From Leptodactylus fallax (taxonomy: Eukaryota; Chordata; Amphibia; Anura; Leptodactylidae): 64,000 nucleotides of DNA. Location of the stretch: positions 248,001 through 312,000 of the forward strand of contig CAMRHE010000322.1 of the NCBI GenBank assembly GCA_947044405.1. The letters run 5' to 3'. A program made the position numbers and the translations under genes. The stretch's first letter is position 1. Each line of letters opens with the position of its first letter. Below are positions 10,588 through 20,269 of this stretch, piece after piece. Below the pieces are notes generated by a model. The model worked only from the letters and a program-made list of their open reading frames with translations, was not told where the DNA came from and did not search any database.

Positions 10588-11661
10588 TATGTACACTAAA
10601 TTTTACTCTGATAGGTCTCCTTTAAGATGGTATAATCATTATATGTAATGCCACTATTTGTAATATATATGATATAATATATGTTGTGTTCCATGAATAT
10701 TCAACTCTCCAGCATTGGATAAGCTAAAATGTACTTTATATATAAGATTTTAAAAATCTAGAAAATTAGGATGTCAGTCAGTAACATGGACAGTCCATGC
10801 ACTGTACTATAAATATTATTATTTTTGTATTTCATGTCCCCGAAATATATTCAAGATTGTGTTTCTAGTAAGATATTCTTAATAGTGCAGAACAACCGGT
10901 GAGTAACCTAAAGTCCTATGACTAAATTGTGTACACACTGACTGTTTTCTGGAAAACAAAAGGAAAAAAGGTTTTTGTAAGCTCCAAAACTTTGAAACTG
11001 AGCAGCCAGCATGAGAAAGGATGTCGCTGCTATCAATGACGTTGGGGTGTTAGCAAGCTTGATAATCGTGGATTAGTTTGCTGCCCAGACATTTGGCTCT
11101 TGTTTTCACACTATTTTTTTGAGGCATGCTTCTTTTATAGTTATCAAAGGAAATATAACCAATGGAACGAGGACCAGTTCTCACCATTGTCTCTTGTCTG
11201 GAATTAAATAAAGCAATGTGGAGTTTGAGGAATGCAGTGAAGGTAATGGGGCTACAGCGATATTGGCTTTGTCTGCATTAGACTGGCGTCAGTTTTAGGA
11301 ACGAGTGACATTTGTTAATCATTGGGAAGTTGTACGTTTCAGTCTTCTGAGACCAGTTGTGTTTCGCTTTGTTTATTATTCTCCTGAAATGAATGAAAAT
11401 AGAAAAACTTACAATGTTGGAAGAAATCTGATAGTTTTATAAATGCCAGAGCAATAAGACTTGTCTCTGTGCTGGACTTAAACTATGTGAGACAATGGAA
11501 TTGAAGTACCTGTTTTTTTACTCTGCAGAGATTAGAAGTGCATGACACATTTATATGGAGCAAGACAGGACACACATCAGGCTGAAATGGCAAATGTTGT
11601 GATTTTAATAGAGCATCATATAACATTATCTAACAATCCACAATGAGTTCACTGTCTAGCT
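10588..11661. other. mostly unique-looking intergenic DNA
   Basis: No transposon end or coding domain was recognised. The part from about 11000 to 11460 has balanced base composition and lacks simple repeats, unlike its surroundings. That makes it a possible conserved non-coding element, though conservation cannot be judged here. It contains short motifs such as TTATCAAAGG and CCAATGGAACG, which prove nothing alone. Confidence 0.35.
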
Positions 11662-12125
11662 CAGTGTTTCTCAGCCTCCTCAAGCCAAGTACCCCCTCGT
11701 AAAAAAAATGTTCCAACCGAGTACCCCCAGTGGGAAATGTGGAGCATATCCCACTCTGAATCCCCAGTGGGGAGTAAAACTGGCACACATACCAAGCCAG
11801 ACAAATCCTTTTTGCTTGTGGCAGGTACACACTATAGTGCTGAGGGTCTTATAGCTTCCAACCACCTTTTCAATCAGCAGATCATAGATCAGAAGCTATT
11901 TGCTTATTCAGGACAGACTACTGCTGCCCCTTAAACTTGACATGAGGTCTATGAGGCCATGTGGCTCAGTGTTGAAAGATGGTGGGTGGTTTGTGCAGTG
12001 CTTGCGCCTCAGGAGCCTGGAACCTGGAACCAGAGCACTCAGTAAATCTGCCACTTCCAAAGCAGTGACTCTCAGTGATGGTACATACCCCTTGGGCTAC
12101 ACATACGAAAGCTTGATAACCACTG
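11662..12125. mobile_element. hAT-like non-autonomous element (Charlie-type ends)
   Basis: The left end CAGTGTTTCTCAGCC and the reverse complement of the right end, CAGTGGTTATCAAGC, are hAT-type terminal inverted repeats. They are flanked by GTCTAGCT (11654-11661) and GTGTAGCT (12126-12133), an 8-bp target duplication with one mismatch. The interior (464 bp in total) has only short frames and no transposase, so it would have needed a hAT transposase in trans. The CAGTGTTTCTCA start is a known signature of vertebrate Charlie-like hATs. Confidence 0.85.
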
Positions 12126-12133
12126 GTGTAGCT

Positions 12134-13318
12134 GACACATAGAAGATCCATTGATTTTACATATAAGAATGCATTTTTAATTTTAGTACCATAATTTCCA
12201 TATTTCCCTAACAGACGCCTATAGGAATATAGGTAATTCCTGCCCTAGATATTGTACTTGATTGCATGTTTACATTTAAAAGAAAACCCTCAAAGCAGAA
12301 CTAAACTGATGTAAAAATATTTCAAAAAAGTTCCACCTAAACTAAGGTACCACAGACTACCTCTACAATTGAGTAAATCAGTAACAAAGTCGCAGCAGCA
12401 ATAATAAAGGGTGTCAGTTATGACTCTGTAAAACTTCACTTGATCTGACAAGCTTACCATATGATGTTTTCAGGTTGAAATTTAAGGGCCAGAATGTAAA
12501 TTGCACAACACATTTAAGAGCTGGATTTGGTTCATACTGTACTTCAAGTTCAAAGGCACAGATCTGTATTGTTGTTTCAATTTATAAAGCAAAGGTTCTA
12601 TGATGCTCTCAGTTGGGAAATTTGTGCCCCCACTCTGTTCATATTAAAAGGACCAATGAAAATAGTCAAGTGCTGTATTTCAGCTGTGTCCAGAGGTCCC
12701 ATTAAAATAAATGGAATGTGGGCCCACATTTCTGACCACCGTCCCATTCAATCTGGTAATCAATAGCAGATTAGTAGGGGCCAACTTTCAGCACCCCTCA
12801 CCTATTATCTATTGGAGCGGTTCATAAATCTTAGCTGGGTGCTGCGGTTGCTCCATTGCTTACATTAGTTAATTTATCAGCACACCACCTACTTAGTAGC
12901 AGTGGCACACAGTATTAAAGATTTGACCCATTTCCTTGATGGAACTGCGGGACTTCAATACCATCTCTTCAAACAGGTGATCAATGGGTGCTGAGAGCTG
13001 AATTCGCTACTCTTTTATTGATGGCCATCAATATTCTGATGTCGGAAACCACTTTATCTTGTATTGATGGAGCTACATTTCTCTTACCATTATTATTTGG
13101 TTGATTTCTTTATCTCTGTATAGAACTGAGATCTTTCATTGTGCAATTCTCAGTCATATCAAATAGTGTCAAGTTTAATTCCCATTAGAATAGAGCATAT
13201 ACAGTCTTGCAACTCTATAGGTCTGTATGCAGGAAATGAAGGCAAGCCACAGTTTCTATTCTGACCAGCGACATGTGCAGCTTGGTTATAAAATGAATTT
13301 GCAAAGATGGCTCTATTG
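12134..13318. other. intergenic DNA, likely old repeats
   Basis: No coding domain was recognised. The stretch 12600-13060 (ATGTGGGCCCACATTTCTGA, AGGTGATCAATGGGTGCTGA) reads like a dispersed repeat, but there is no second copy in this window to prove it. Nothing else can be supported. Confidence 0.35.
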
Positions 13319-13320
13319 TA

Positions 13321-14901
13321 CAGTGGGGAAAAAAATATTTAGTCAGCCACCAATTGTGCAAGTTCTCCCACTTAAAAAGATGAGAGAGGCCTGTAATTGA
13401 CATCATAGGTAGACCTCAACTATGAAAACAAAATGAGAAAACAAATCCAGAAAATCACATTGACTGATTTTTAAAGAATTTATTTGCAAATTATGATGGA
13501 AAATAAGTATTTGGTCAATAACAAAAGTTCATCTCAATACTTTGTTATATATCCTTTGTTGGCAATGACAGAGCTCAAACGTTTTCTGTAAGTCTTCACA
13601 AGGTTGGCACACACTGTTGCTGGTATGTTGGCCCATTCCTCCATGCAGATCTCCTCTAGAGCAGTGATGTTTTGGGGCTATCGCTGGGCAACACGGACTT
13701 TCAACTCCCTCCAAAGGTTTTCTATGGGGTTGAGATCTGGAGACTGGCTAGGCCACTCCAGGACCTTGAAATACTTCTTAGGAAGCCACTCCTTCGTTGC
13801 GCTGGCGGTGTGCTTGGGATCATTGTCATGCTGAAAGACCCAGCCACATTTCATCTTCAATGCCCTTGGTGATGGAAGGAGGTTTGCACTCAAAATCTTA
13901 CGATACATGGCCCCATTCACTCTTTCATGTACACGGATCAGTCGTCCTGGTCCCTTTGCAGAGAAACAGCCACCCCCATGCTTCACAGTAGGTATGGTGT
14001 TCTTTGGATGCAACTCAACATTCACTCTCTTCCAAACACGACGAGTTGTGTTTCTAACAAACAGTTCTACTTTGGTTTCATCTGACCATATGACATTCTC
14101 CCAGTACTTTTCTGGAACATCCAAATGCTCTCGAGCAAACTTCAGACGGTCCTGGATATGTACTGGCTTAAGCAGGGGGACACGTCTGGCACTGCAGTCC
14201 TGAGTCCCTGGCGGCGTAGTGTGTTACTGACGGAAGCCTTTGTTATGTTAGTCCAAGCTTTCTGCAGGTCATTCACTAGGTCCCCCCATGTGGTTCTGGG
14301 ATTTTTGCTCACCTTTCTTGTGATCATTTTGACCCCACGGGGTGAGATCTTGCGTGGAGCCCCTGATCGAGGGAGATTATCAGTGGTCTTCTATGTCTTC
14401 CATTTTCTAATTATTGCTCCCACAGTTGATTTCTTCACACCAAGCTGCTTGCCTATTGCAGATTCAGTCTTCCCAGCCTGATGCAGGTCTACAATTTTGT
14501 TTCTGGTGTCCTTCCACAGCTTTTTGGTCTTCACCATAGTGGAGTTTGGAGTGTGACTGTTTGAGGTTGTGGACAGGTGTCTTTTATACTGATAACAATT
14601 TCAAACAGGTGCCATTACTACAGGTAATGAGTGGAGGACAGAGGAGCCTCTTAAAGAAGAAGTTACATGTCTGTGAGAACCAGAAATCTTGCTTGTTTGT
14701 AGGTGACCAAATACTTATTTTCCATCATAATTCGCAAATAAATTCTTAAAAAATCAGACAATGTGATTTTCTAGGTATGTTTTCTCCTTTTGTCTCTCAT
14801 AGTTGAGGTCTACCTATGATGTCAATTACAGGCCGGCCTCATCTTTTTAAGTGGGAGAACTTGCACAATTGGTGGCTGACTAAATACTTTTTTCCCCACT
14901 G
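13321..14901 (-). mobile_element. Tc1-like family B element, near full length (copy B1)
   Basis: The left end is CAGTGGGGAAAAAAATATTT and the right end is its reverse complement. TA dinucleotides flank the element at 13319-13320 and 14902-14903. The terminal inverted repeats extend about 100 bp, through TTTAGTCAGCCACCAATTG and the AGGTAGACCTCAACTATG motif. A single transposase gene lies on the minus strand. At 1581 bp it is the size of a normal Tc1 element. A second copy with the same structure lies at 60517-62123. Confidence 0.97.
13534..14537 (-). pseudogene. Tc1-like family B transposase (DDE), inactivated (copy B1)
   Basis: Tc1 transposase would bind the terminal repeats through N-terminal helix-turn-helix domains and cut with a DDE core. 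The start is the ATG at 14537. The HTH region ([17 protein letters not shown]) is readable, then [10 protein letters not shown] (first Asp), [11 protein letters not shown] (second Asp) and [11 protein letters not shown] (final Glu). Lesions: TAG at 14391-14393 (codon 49); a 1-bp loss near 14199; an 18-bp in-frame deletion that turns the GGG-NIMLWG-CF region into GGGCF near 13974; and TAG at 13678-13680, 47 codons before the natural end. Copy B2 shares that last stop. The gene is dead. Confidence 0.95.
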
Positions 14902-14903
14902 TA

Positions 14904-15488
14904 TGTAGCTTAATTCATTTGTCCATTAATAGAATTGCATTAAGCAGCTCTATAATAAGACATTTATGTACACATGGTTATACATATGCTTTGGCCAAAG
15001 TTAATATGTCTAGACTATTAGATCCAAAGTGTGTGTCTTGGAGAATTAAAAATACTCTGGTTGATATTATTTTAAATGAAGCGCCAGTACCGACAATGTC
15101 TGCGCTCTACCTCTGTGAGAAATGATTCAGTTAGACAGTTTAGACTGGACTTGTAAGTCAGTTAGCATTTTTATCTGGCACAAAATTCATTATGTCTCAG
15201 AATTCTGTAAATTAGCCATTAGTTTGTTCTTTTGCCATTTCTCATGTGCCAGAATGTAACTGGGATTATTTCCTAAAATGCGTGGGTTGGCACTAAGATC
15301 TCCTGACTCAACCAATATACTTTGAATATGTTTAAAAATAAAATAGACTGTTCAAATGTTGTTAAAATTTCTTTATATGCACAAAAATATCTTCTCTTTG
15401 GTCTCTTAAATTTAACTCAGAAGAACTTTCATACATATTCATATCTATATACAGTATGTTATACATGGTAAATATACATGTTAGAAAG
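14904..15488. other. intergenic DNA between Tc1-B and DIRS
   Basis: AT-rich spacer with no coding domain or paired repeat recognised. It ends directly at the outer edge of the DIRS element. Confidence 0.4.
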
Positions 15489-15507
15489 TGTAGATTATGA
15501 TATTAAT

Positions 15508-15660
15508 CTGTTTTCCCTTAGTCCCAACAGCAGCACAATACTGGGGTATTTCTGCCCCTGTGTGCTGGTAGGACAGAATGGAATTTTTAATGAACAATAA
15601 ATGGTTAACAGTAACCCCTCCCCTTCCTCAATATAAGAAAGGAAGTACCAACCCCCCAGC
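15508..15660. repeat. DIRS 3' inverted terminal repeat
   Basis: It matches the reverse complement of 20115-20269 with few differences over about 150 bp, including AGTAACCCCTCCCCTTCCTC and AGTACCAACCCCCCAGC. In minus-strand orientation this is the 3' terminal repeat. The outer extension from 15489 is also represented in the internal complementary region. Confidence 0.95.
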
Positions 15661-15705
15661 ATGTAATTATAAAGACATGTACATAACACATAGGGAGGGA
15701 GCCTT

Positions 15706-15788
15706 GTGCTGCTATTGGGATTAAGGGAAAACAGATTAACATCATAATCTACATTTCCCTTTCTTCCCACCAGCAGCACAATACTGGG
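15706..15788. other. DIRS internal complementary region
   Basis: The first half (15706-15752) is the reverse complement of the left outer end (15489-15535) with about three mismatches in 47 bases. The second half (from about 15752) matches the reverse complement of the right outer end (20229-20269), through CCCACCAGCAGCACAATA. Read together they equal the junction formed if the two ends were joined in a circle. That is what the DIRS internal complementary region does in the accepted replication model, where it templates circular DNA formation. Confidence 0.9.
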
Positions 15789-15829
15789 GATCTAGCAAGA
15801 AGAACCCTAGGGAGGGCCCTCTTGAAGAA

Positions 15830-16500
15830 TGCAACTTAACACGGAATGGCCAAAGGAAGTGGCCTACGTACCCCGGGTGTTAAATCTATAATGATTAACA
15901 AAGGTATGGAGAGAGCTCAAAGAAGCTACCGAACAAATTTGCTCCCGAGGAACAGAGTTTCTTTCCATTCAAGAGGTAGATACGGCCCTTGTAGAATGAG
16001 CACGAACAAACTCAGGGGGGGGTCTAACCCCTGTAAATTGAAAGCCAATTTTATAGCTTCATTAATCCAATGTGTCAAGGAGGCTTTAGAGGTCTTGAGC
16101 CCTTTATTCTTCCCAGCAAATGGTAGAAAAAAATTCTCTGACAGTCTAAAAGTCCGAGATCTCTGAATATAAATTCCGAGGCATCTGGCCACATCTGGAG
16201 ATGACGGGTTGGGATAGAAAACTGGTAATGAGATAACCTGGTTTAGGTTAAAATATGAGGGTACCTTAGGGATGAACTCTGGCATAAACCTTAGTTATAC
16301 TCTATCCCGATAAAAGGGTTTGTAAGGTTCTACTGAAGATAGACCAAAGTGAAAGGCCCTTATCCAAGCCATCCTGAAGGAATTCCAGGATCTCTGGAAT
16401 GGAAAAATCTGAGCTCTCAATTTCTCTACCTGATTCCCAGGAGATGAAGATGTTTCGGATCCTGGCATAGTTTTTATTTGTAGACTCTGCTCTAGGGAGA
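15830..16500 (-). pseudogene. DIRS tyrosine recombinase region
   Basis: The N-terminal part (about 16320-16450) reads FSIPEILEFLQDGLDKGLSL, a SAM-like core-binding segment. The catalytic part (15926-16285) includes ISLPVFYPNPSSPDVARCLG and TFRLSENFFLPFAGKNKGLK. One frame over, the recombinase motif HSTR (H-x-x-R) lies at 15987-15998 and FVNHYRF, with the candidate nucleophilic Tyr, at 15883-15897. A 1-bp frameshift just before HSTR and an in-frame stop after it inactivate the protein. The enzyme would have integrated the circular cDNA without an endonuclease or integrase. Confidence 0.88.
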
Positions 16501-16508
16501 GAGAGTAC

Positions 16509-17050
16509 TTAAGACGGCTCCTGAGAGTCCCTTAGATCGTAATAGGGACTGGTCAACCTCCAGGCTGTCAGATTGAAGGATTTCAGATCTTGGCAGAGCC
16601 TGGGCCCCTGAGACACCAGGTTCTGAATAAGGGGAAGCCTCAAGTATATCCCGTGACTCATTTGAATGAGTTGGGAAAACCAAGCTCTCTTTGGCCAGAA
16701 TTGAATGATGGCAATTACAGAGACTTCGACCTGTCTGATCAATACCCTTGGTATCATGGAGATTGGAGGGAATATGTATGCCAGCCTGAAGCTCCAAGGG
16801 ATGGACAGGGCATCCACAGCCAAGGGATTGTCCTCCTTGTATAGAGGGCAGAACTTCTCTACCTTGGCATTGAGTCTGGTTGCCATCAGGTCTATCTCTG
16901 GATGAACCCATTTCAGGGTGATTGCTTGAAAGACTTCTGGATGGAGAGACCATTCTCCTGGAACAGTGATGCCATGACTCAATTGATCCGCCACTACATT
17001 GAGTGACCCTCGGATATGTACGGCAGAAAGATGGGTTAAGTTCTTCTCTG
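16509..17050 (-). pseudogene. DIRS RNase H end and methyltransferase-like region
   Basis: The frame begins with AEKNLTHLSAVHIRGSLNVV and ADQLS, the end of an RNase H domain. It continues with EWSLHPEVFQAI, HPEIDLMATRLNAKVEKFCP, DALSIPW, YIFPPISMIPRVL and VIAIIQFWPKRAWFS. That last block is the region following RNase H in vertebrate DIRS pol, generally linked to Dam-like DNA methyltransferases. An amber codon (TAG for the expected Trp) splits the RNase H tail at about 17052. Most of RNase H upstream is deleted. Confidence 0.8.
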
Positions 17051-17051
17051 C

Positions 17052-17830
17052 CTAACTAAAGATCTTCCCCACTTCGCTTAGAAGAGGTTGTGACCGAGTT
17101 CCTCCCTGCTTGTTTAAATAAAGGACTTTCATGCCTGTCCTGATGGTGATTGGCCGAGGAACCAGCAGGAATTTTGCAGCCTTGATGATTCTTTCCCTTC
17201 TGGAGGGAGGAAGAGATATTTTCATTAGGCCTGAATGAGTATGAACCCTAGAAATGTTTTCTGGGTTGGTGGTAATATTTGGGACTTTTCCAAATTTATA
17301 ATCCACCCCAATTGTTGGAGGAAATTTATCGTGATGGATAGATGCTGTAGTAGGCCTTCTCTTGAGAGACTTTTAACAGTCAGTCTTCCAGATAAGGAAC
17401 AATCGTGATCCCCTGGATTCTCAGTGACTCAGCTACCGTGGATACCACCTTGGTGAATACGTAGGATGCTGACGTTATCCCGAATGGAAGTGCAGTAAAT
17501 TGGAGTTGTCTCAGCCAACCCTCTACAACCACTGCAATTCTTAGGTATTTCCTGTGAGCAGGAAGAATAGGGACATGGAGGTGCATGTCCTTTAGTTTCA
17601 GAGTGGTCATGAAATCTCCTTGCTGGAGAATGAATATCATAGACGTATCAACCAGTCTCCTGAGGGTTTTGGAACCAGGAACACTGGAGAATAAATTCCA
17701 GAACCTTGACATTGTGATGGACAGCAGGGAGGCGAGAGGTCCGTATAAATCTGTCCTGGGGAGGCACAGAAAAAACTATGCCTGAACCGGACCGGATTAT
17801 CTCCAAGACCCATGAATCTGTTACCCCCAC
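17052..17830 (-). pseudogene. DIRS reverse transcriptase, inactivated
   Basis: The order on the minus strand is WVLEIIRSGSG and FSVPPQDRFIRTS (17648-17830), then LLQQGDF-like and TTLKLKDMHLHVPILPAHRK (palm), LQFTALPFGITSASYVFTKV, and VPYLED at about 17380. The catalytic box is normally YLDD, so one metal-binding Asp is replaced by Glu, and a TGA follows at once. The thumb/connection piece THSGLMKISLPPSRRERI lies in another frame at 17052-17306. It then jumps to the end of RNase H (NKQGG), showing an internal deletion. Confidence 0.9.
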
Positions 17831-18173
17831 AGGAACTTCGTGTCTTGGAGGAGGGAGAAGGTAATAGTCAGAAATCTAGCTTTCTGATTTTCCTGTCATC
17901 ACGGAAAAAAGACGGTTGGAGTTCCCACTCAGGAACTTGGAACATCCACACGTGATCTCTTGCAGGTGGCGGTCTTTGAGGAGACTGTCGTCTGCGACGC
18001 TGTCTGCCCTGTCCATGGAAGGACTGCGGAAGGACTTTCCTTCATTTCCCACTAGTCCTTCTATAATTTTATTATGTTCTGCCCACAAATATAAAATTTT
18101 GAGGCATAATCCACCCTCCAAGATTTTAACCATAGGGGGCGACAGGCAGCCGAAGTCAAGGCCCTATACTTGA

Positions 18174-18339
18174 GATACTTCATAGATTGTAAGCCCTTGC
18201 GGGCAGGGCCCTCTACCCCACTGTGACAGTTGGTCACTGTTAATATTATCTGTTTTGTATATCTTGTGCACCGTATGTGAACCCTCAAATGTAAAGCACC
18301 ATGGAATTAATGGTGCTATATAAATAAACAATAATAATA
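18174..18339 (+). repeat. SINE/L2-type 3' tail inserted in DIRS gag
   Basis: ATTGTAAGCCCTTGCGGGCA, GGGCCCTCTACCCC, the GTAAAGCACCATGGAATTAA and GTGCTATATAAATAAA motifs and an (AAT)n tail are typical of the L2-related 3' end shared by amphibian SINEs and LINEs. The insert is flanked by ATACTTGA at 18166-18173 and 18340-18347, an 8-bp target duplication. The gag reading frame resumes on both sides. It arrived after the DIRS insertion. Confidence 0.85.
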
Positions 18340-18814
18340 ATACTTGACAGATAATTTCACCTGGAGAAGAGGTTTCATTGAGGTAATCCGCCTCAAGAGC
18401 TATACCCTTCAAAGAGGACAACAATTTGTCCCGGGAGACTCCCAAATCGATATCTCTTTTTAATGAACAGAGGCCGGAGCACAGCTTCTTAGCTACCTCA
18501 CTAGTAGTGATACCAATCAAACACTGTGCAGAGAAATCCGTATACGCTTTCCTTAGGGAGCACTCTGCCTGGTGGTCCATGGGATCCTGAAGGCTAGACC
18601 CGTCCTCAGGGGGTACAAGTGTTTGTCTGGACAATTTGGCGACTGCCATGACAAGCTTAAGTGGTGGACCCAAGTCCAAACTGGTCCTCAGCTATTGGGA
18701 AGAGTGTCCTGAACCTCTTGGATAACACGCAGGACTTCTCTGGGTGTTTTCACTTGGTGGACATAGCTCTTTTAAGCATGTCATCCACTTTGAAGGCCCT
18801 AGGCCTCCTAGAGG

Positions 18815-18893
18815 GATAGTGACTGTCAATGTCTGTAAAGCGCTGCGGAATATGATGGCACTATATAAGTAAGCATAATAAATAAATAAATAA
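18815..18893 (+). repeat. second SINE/L2-type 3' tail in DIRS gag
   Basis: It carries the same family signature, GTAAAGCGCTGCGGAATATG and GGCACTATATAAGTAA, ending in an (AAAT)n tail at about 18877-18893. The flanks share TAGAGG (18809-18814 and 18894-18899), a probable short target duplication. Only about 80 bp of the tail was copied, a strong 5' truncation. Confidence 0.75.
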
Positions 18894-19567
18894 TAGAGGT
18901 GGAACTAGGGGCTTCCCCACAGTCAACATCATGGTCCCTTGACCTGATGGACTTCAATAATCTCTGAATTTTTACCAGAGGAAAAAGCGGTTTTGCTATA
19001 TCCGTATCTGAATCCTCAGATGAAGAATTAGCTTCCTCTATGATCCTGATCACCTAATCAGATCGTATGACAGAAGCGGATGCCTCACTGCGTCTGGACC
19101 TCTCAGAAAAGTGAGTTATGGACTCGTTCTAGTACTTCATGGTGTCCTGAATACTCCTTGACCCAAATAACCACATCTCTAATTGTAGATTCCTCAGAGG
19201 GTTTTTTTGGGTGGCACTGGTGGCATGTATTGAATTCGTAACCGTCAGGCAACGGAATTACACAGGAGCGACAGGTTAGATGTTTGCGCCAAGACGCAGA
19301 CTTACCTGGAGGACTCATCACCACCAGACGCAGAAGATGACATCTTACCGCAAGTGTAAGAGTAAATAGCAAGAAAGCCAGAAAAAAATAACACAACAGT
19401 ACAAGTCTGTTGGACTAGAATGCCCAGCATGCACACTCTCTGCCAAACAAGAAAAAGGCAGAGGAAAGGAAGCAGCAGACTTATATAGAAAAAAATGGAG
19501 GGCAAAGACTCTCCCAATACCTGTGACAGGTTACACAGAAAATAAAAGCCTTTTATTTCTCTTTCGC

Positions 19568-19590
19568 TTTTTTTTTTTTTTTTTTTTTTT
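19568..19590 (+). repeat. poly-T run in the DIRS leader
   Basis: An uninterrupted run of about 23 T lies between the right inverted terminal repeat and gag. On the coding strand it is poly-A. It may mark a further retroinsertion or simple slippage, since no duplication could be assigned. Confidence 0.8.
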
Positions 19591-20114
19591 GGAAGAAAAA
19601 GGCTGCCCAGCACAGATTTTATGAAAAAAAGTTAAGGTAAAAAAACATTACCTAGTAGCTCACCTGAAGGAAGTTCAAAGATGTCATCACGTACACAAGC
19701 CAGCGTACTCTGGACGCCGGCGCCCCCACACACGGGAGCTGGAGAGAAGTAGCAGGAAACGTCATGCATCGCAATAAAACAAGCAATGTAAGGCTTACAT
19801 TACCACAAGGGTTGAGTGTGGACATTTAAAGGCAGCAGATCTGTCTGGCCACCTATTATAAGCAACAGCTGAAAAAAAGCCTTTCCCTGCAGTTAAGCAG
19901 CAGAGGCAGGAAAGAAAAAAAAAAGAAGTTTTAACGTTTGAATTTTGTTCCAACAGGAACCAAAAGCAGAAAAAGAGTCCTCACAGGAGAATAGACAAAA
20001 CAAATTCAAACAGGAAAGAGGAGGGGAAAGTCATCCAGAAATCTGAATAACCTCACTATAGGGAAGGAATAACCTTCGCTCCAACTGTCCCACCAACACA
20101 GGACGGAAAAAACA

Positions 20115-20269
20115 CGCTGGGGGGTTGGTACTTCCTACCTTATATTGAGGAAGGGGAGGGGTTACTGTTAACCAATTATTGTTCATTAAAAATTCCATTC
20201 TGTCCTACCAGCACACAGGGGCAGAAATACCCCATTATTGTGCTGCTGGTGGGACGAAAGGGAAGACAG
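20115..20269. repeat. DIRS 5' inverted terminal repeat
   Basis: It is the reverse complement of 15508-15660 with only scattered differences (for example AATAATGGGG against AATACTGGGG), and ends TGCTGCTGGTGGGACGAAAG. In minus-strand orientation this is the 5' repeat and would carry the promoter. No clear TATA box was identified. Confidence 0.95.

Larger units (their letters stand above)
17876..19343 (-). pseudogene. DIRS gag-like gene, broken and twice invaded
   Basis: The start is probably the ATG at 19343 (MSSSASGGDESS). A shifted frame (19103-19300) continues with SASWRKHLTCRSCVIPLPDG and CHQC, a possible four-cysteine zinc site. The middle part (18340-18679) reads TLVPPEDGSSLQDPMDHQAE, then CSLRKAYTDFSAQC and LLSSLKGIALEADY. 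The C-terminal part (17876-18163) ends near LQEITCGCSKFLSGNSNRLF. SINE-type tails are inserted at 18174-18339 and 18815-18893. The first ATG frame meets a stop right after TCCAG|GTAAGT, which resembles a splice donor. Confidence 0.8.
15489..20269 (-). mobile_element. DIRS-like retrotransposon, 4.8 kb, decayed
   Basis: Inverted terminal repeats of about 150 bp bound the element: 15508-15660 and 20115-20269, sharing CAGCAGCACAATA, GGGGTATTTCTGCCCCTGTG and GTGCTGGTAGGACAGAATGG. On the minus strand the order is gag-like region, reverse transcriptase, RNase H remnant, methyltransferase-like region and tyrosine recombinase. This order, inverted rather than direct long repeats, and an internal complementary region at 15706-15788 together define DIRS elements, which integrate by a recombinase and make no target duplication. 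Many stops and frameshifts, an RNase H deletion and two SINE-type insertions show it is dead. Confidence 0.95.

Noticed and set aside
16492..16953. 153-codon minus-strand frame overlapping DIRS pol
   Set aside because: It is the shifted shadow of the RNase H/methyltransferase-like frame at 16509-17050, which carries the recognisable motifs.
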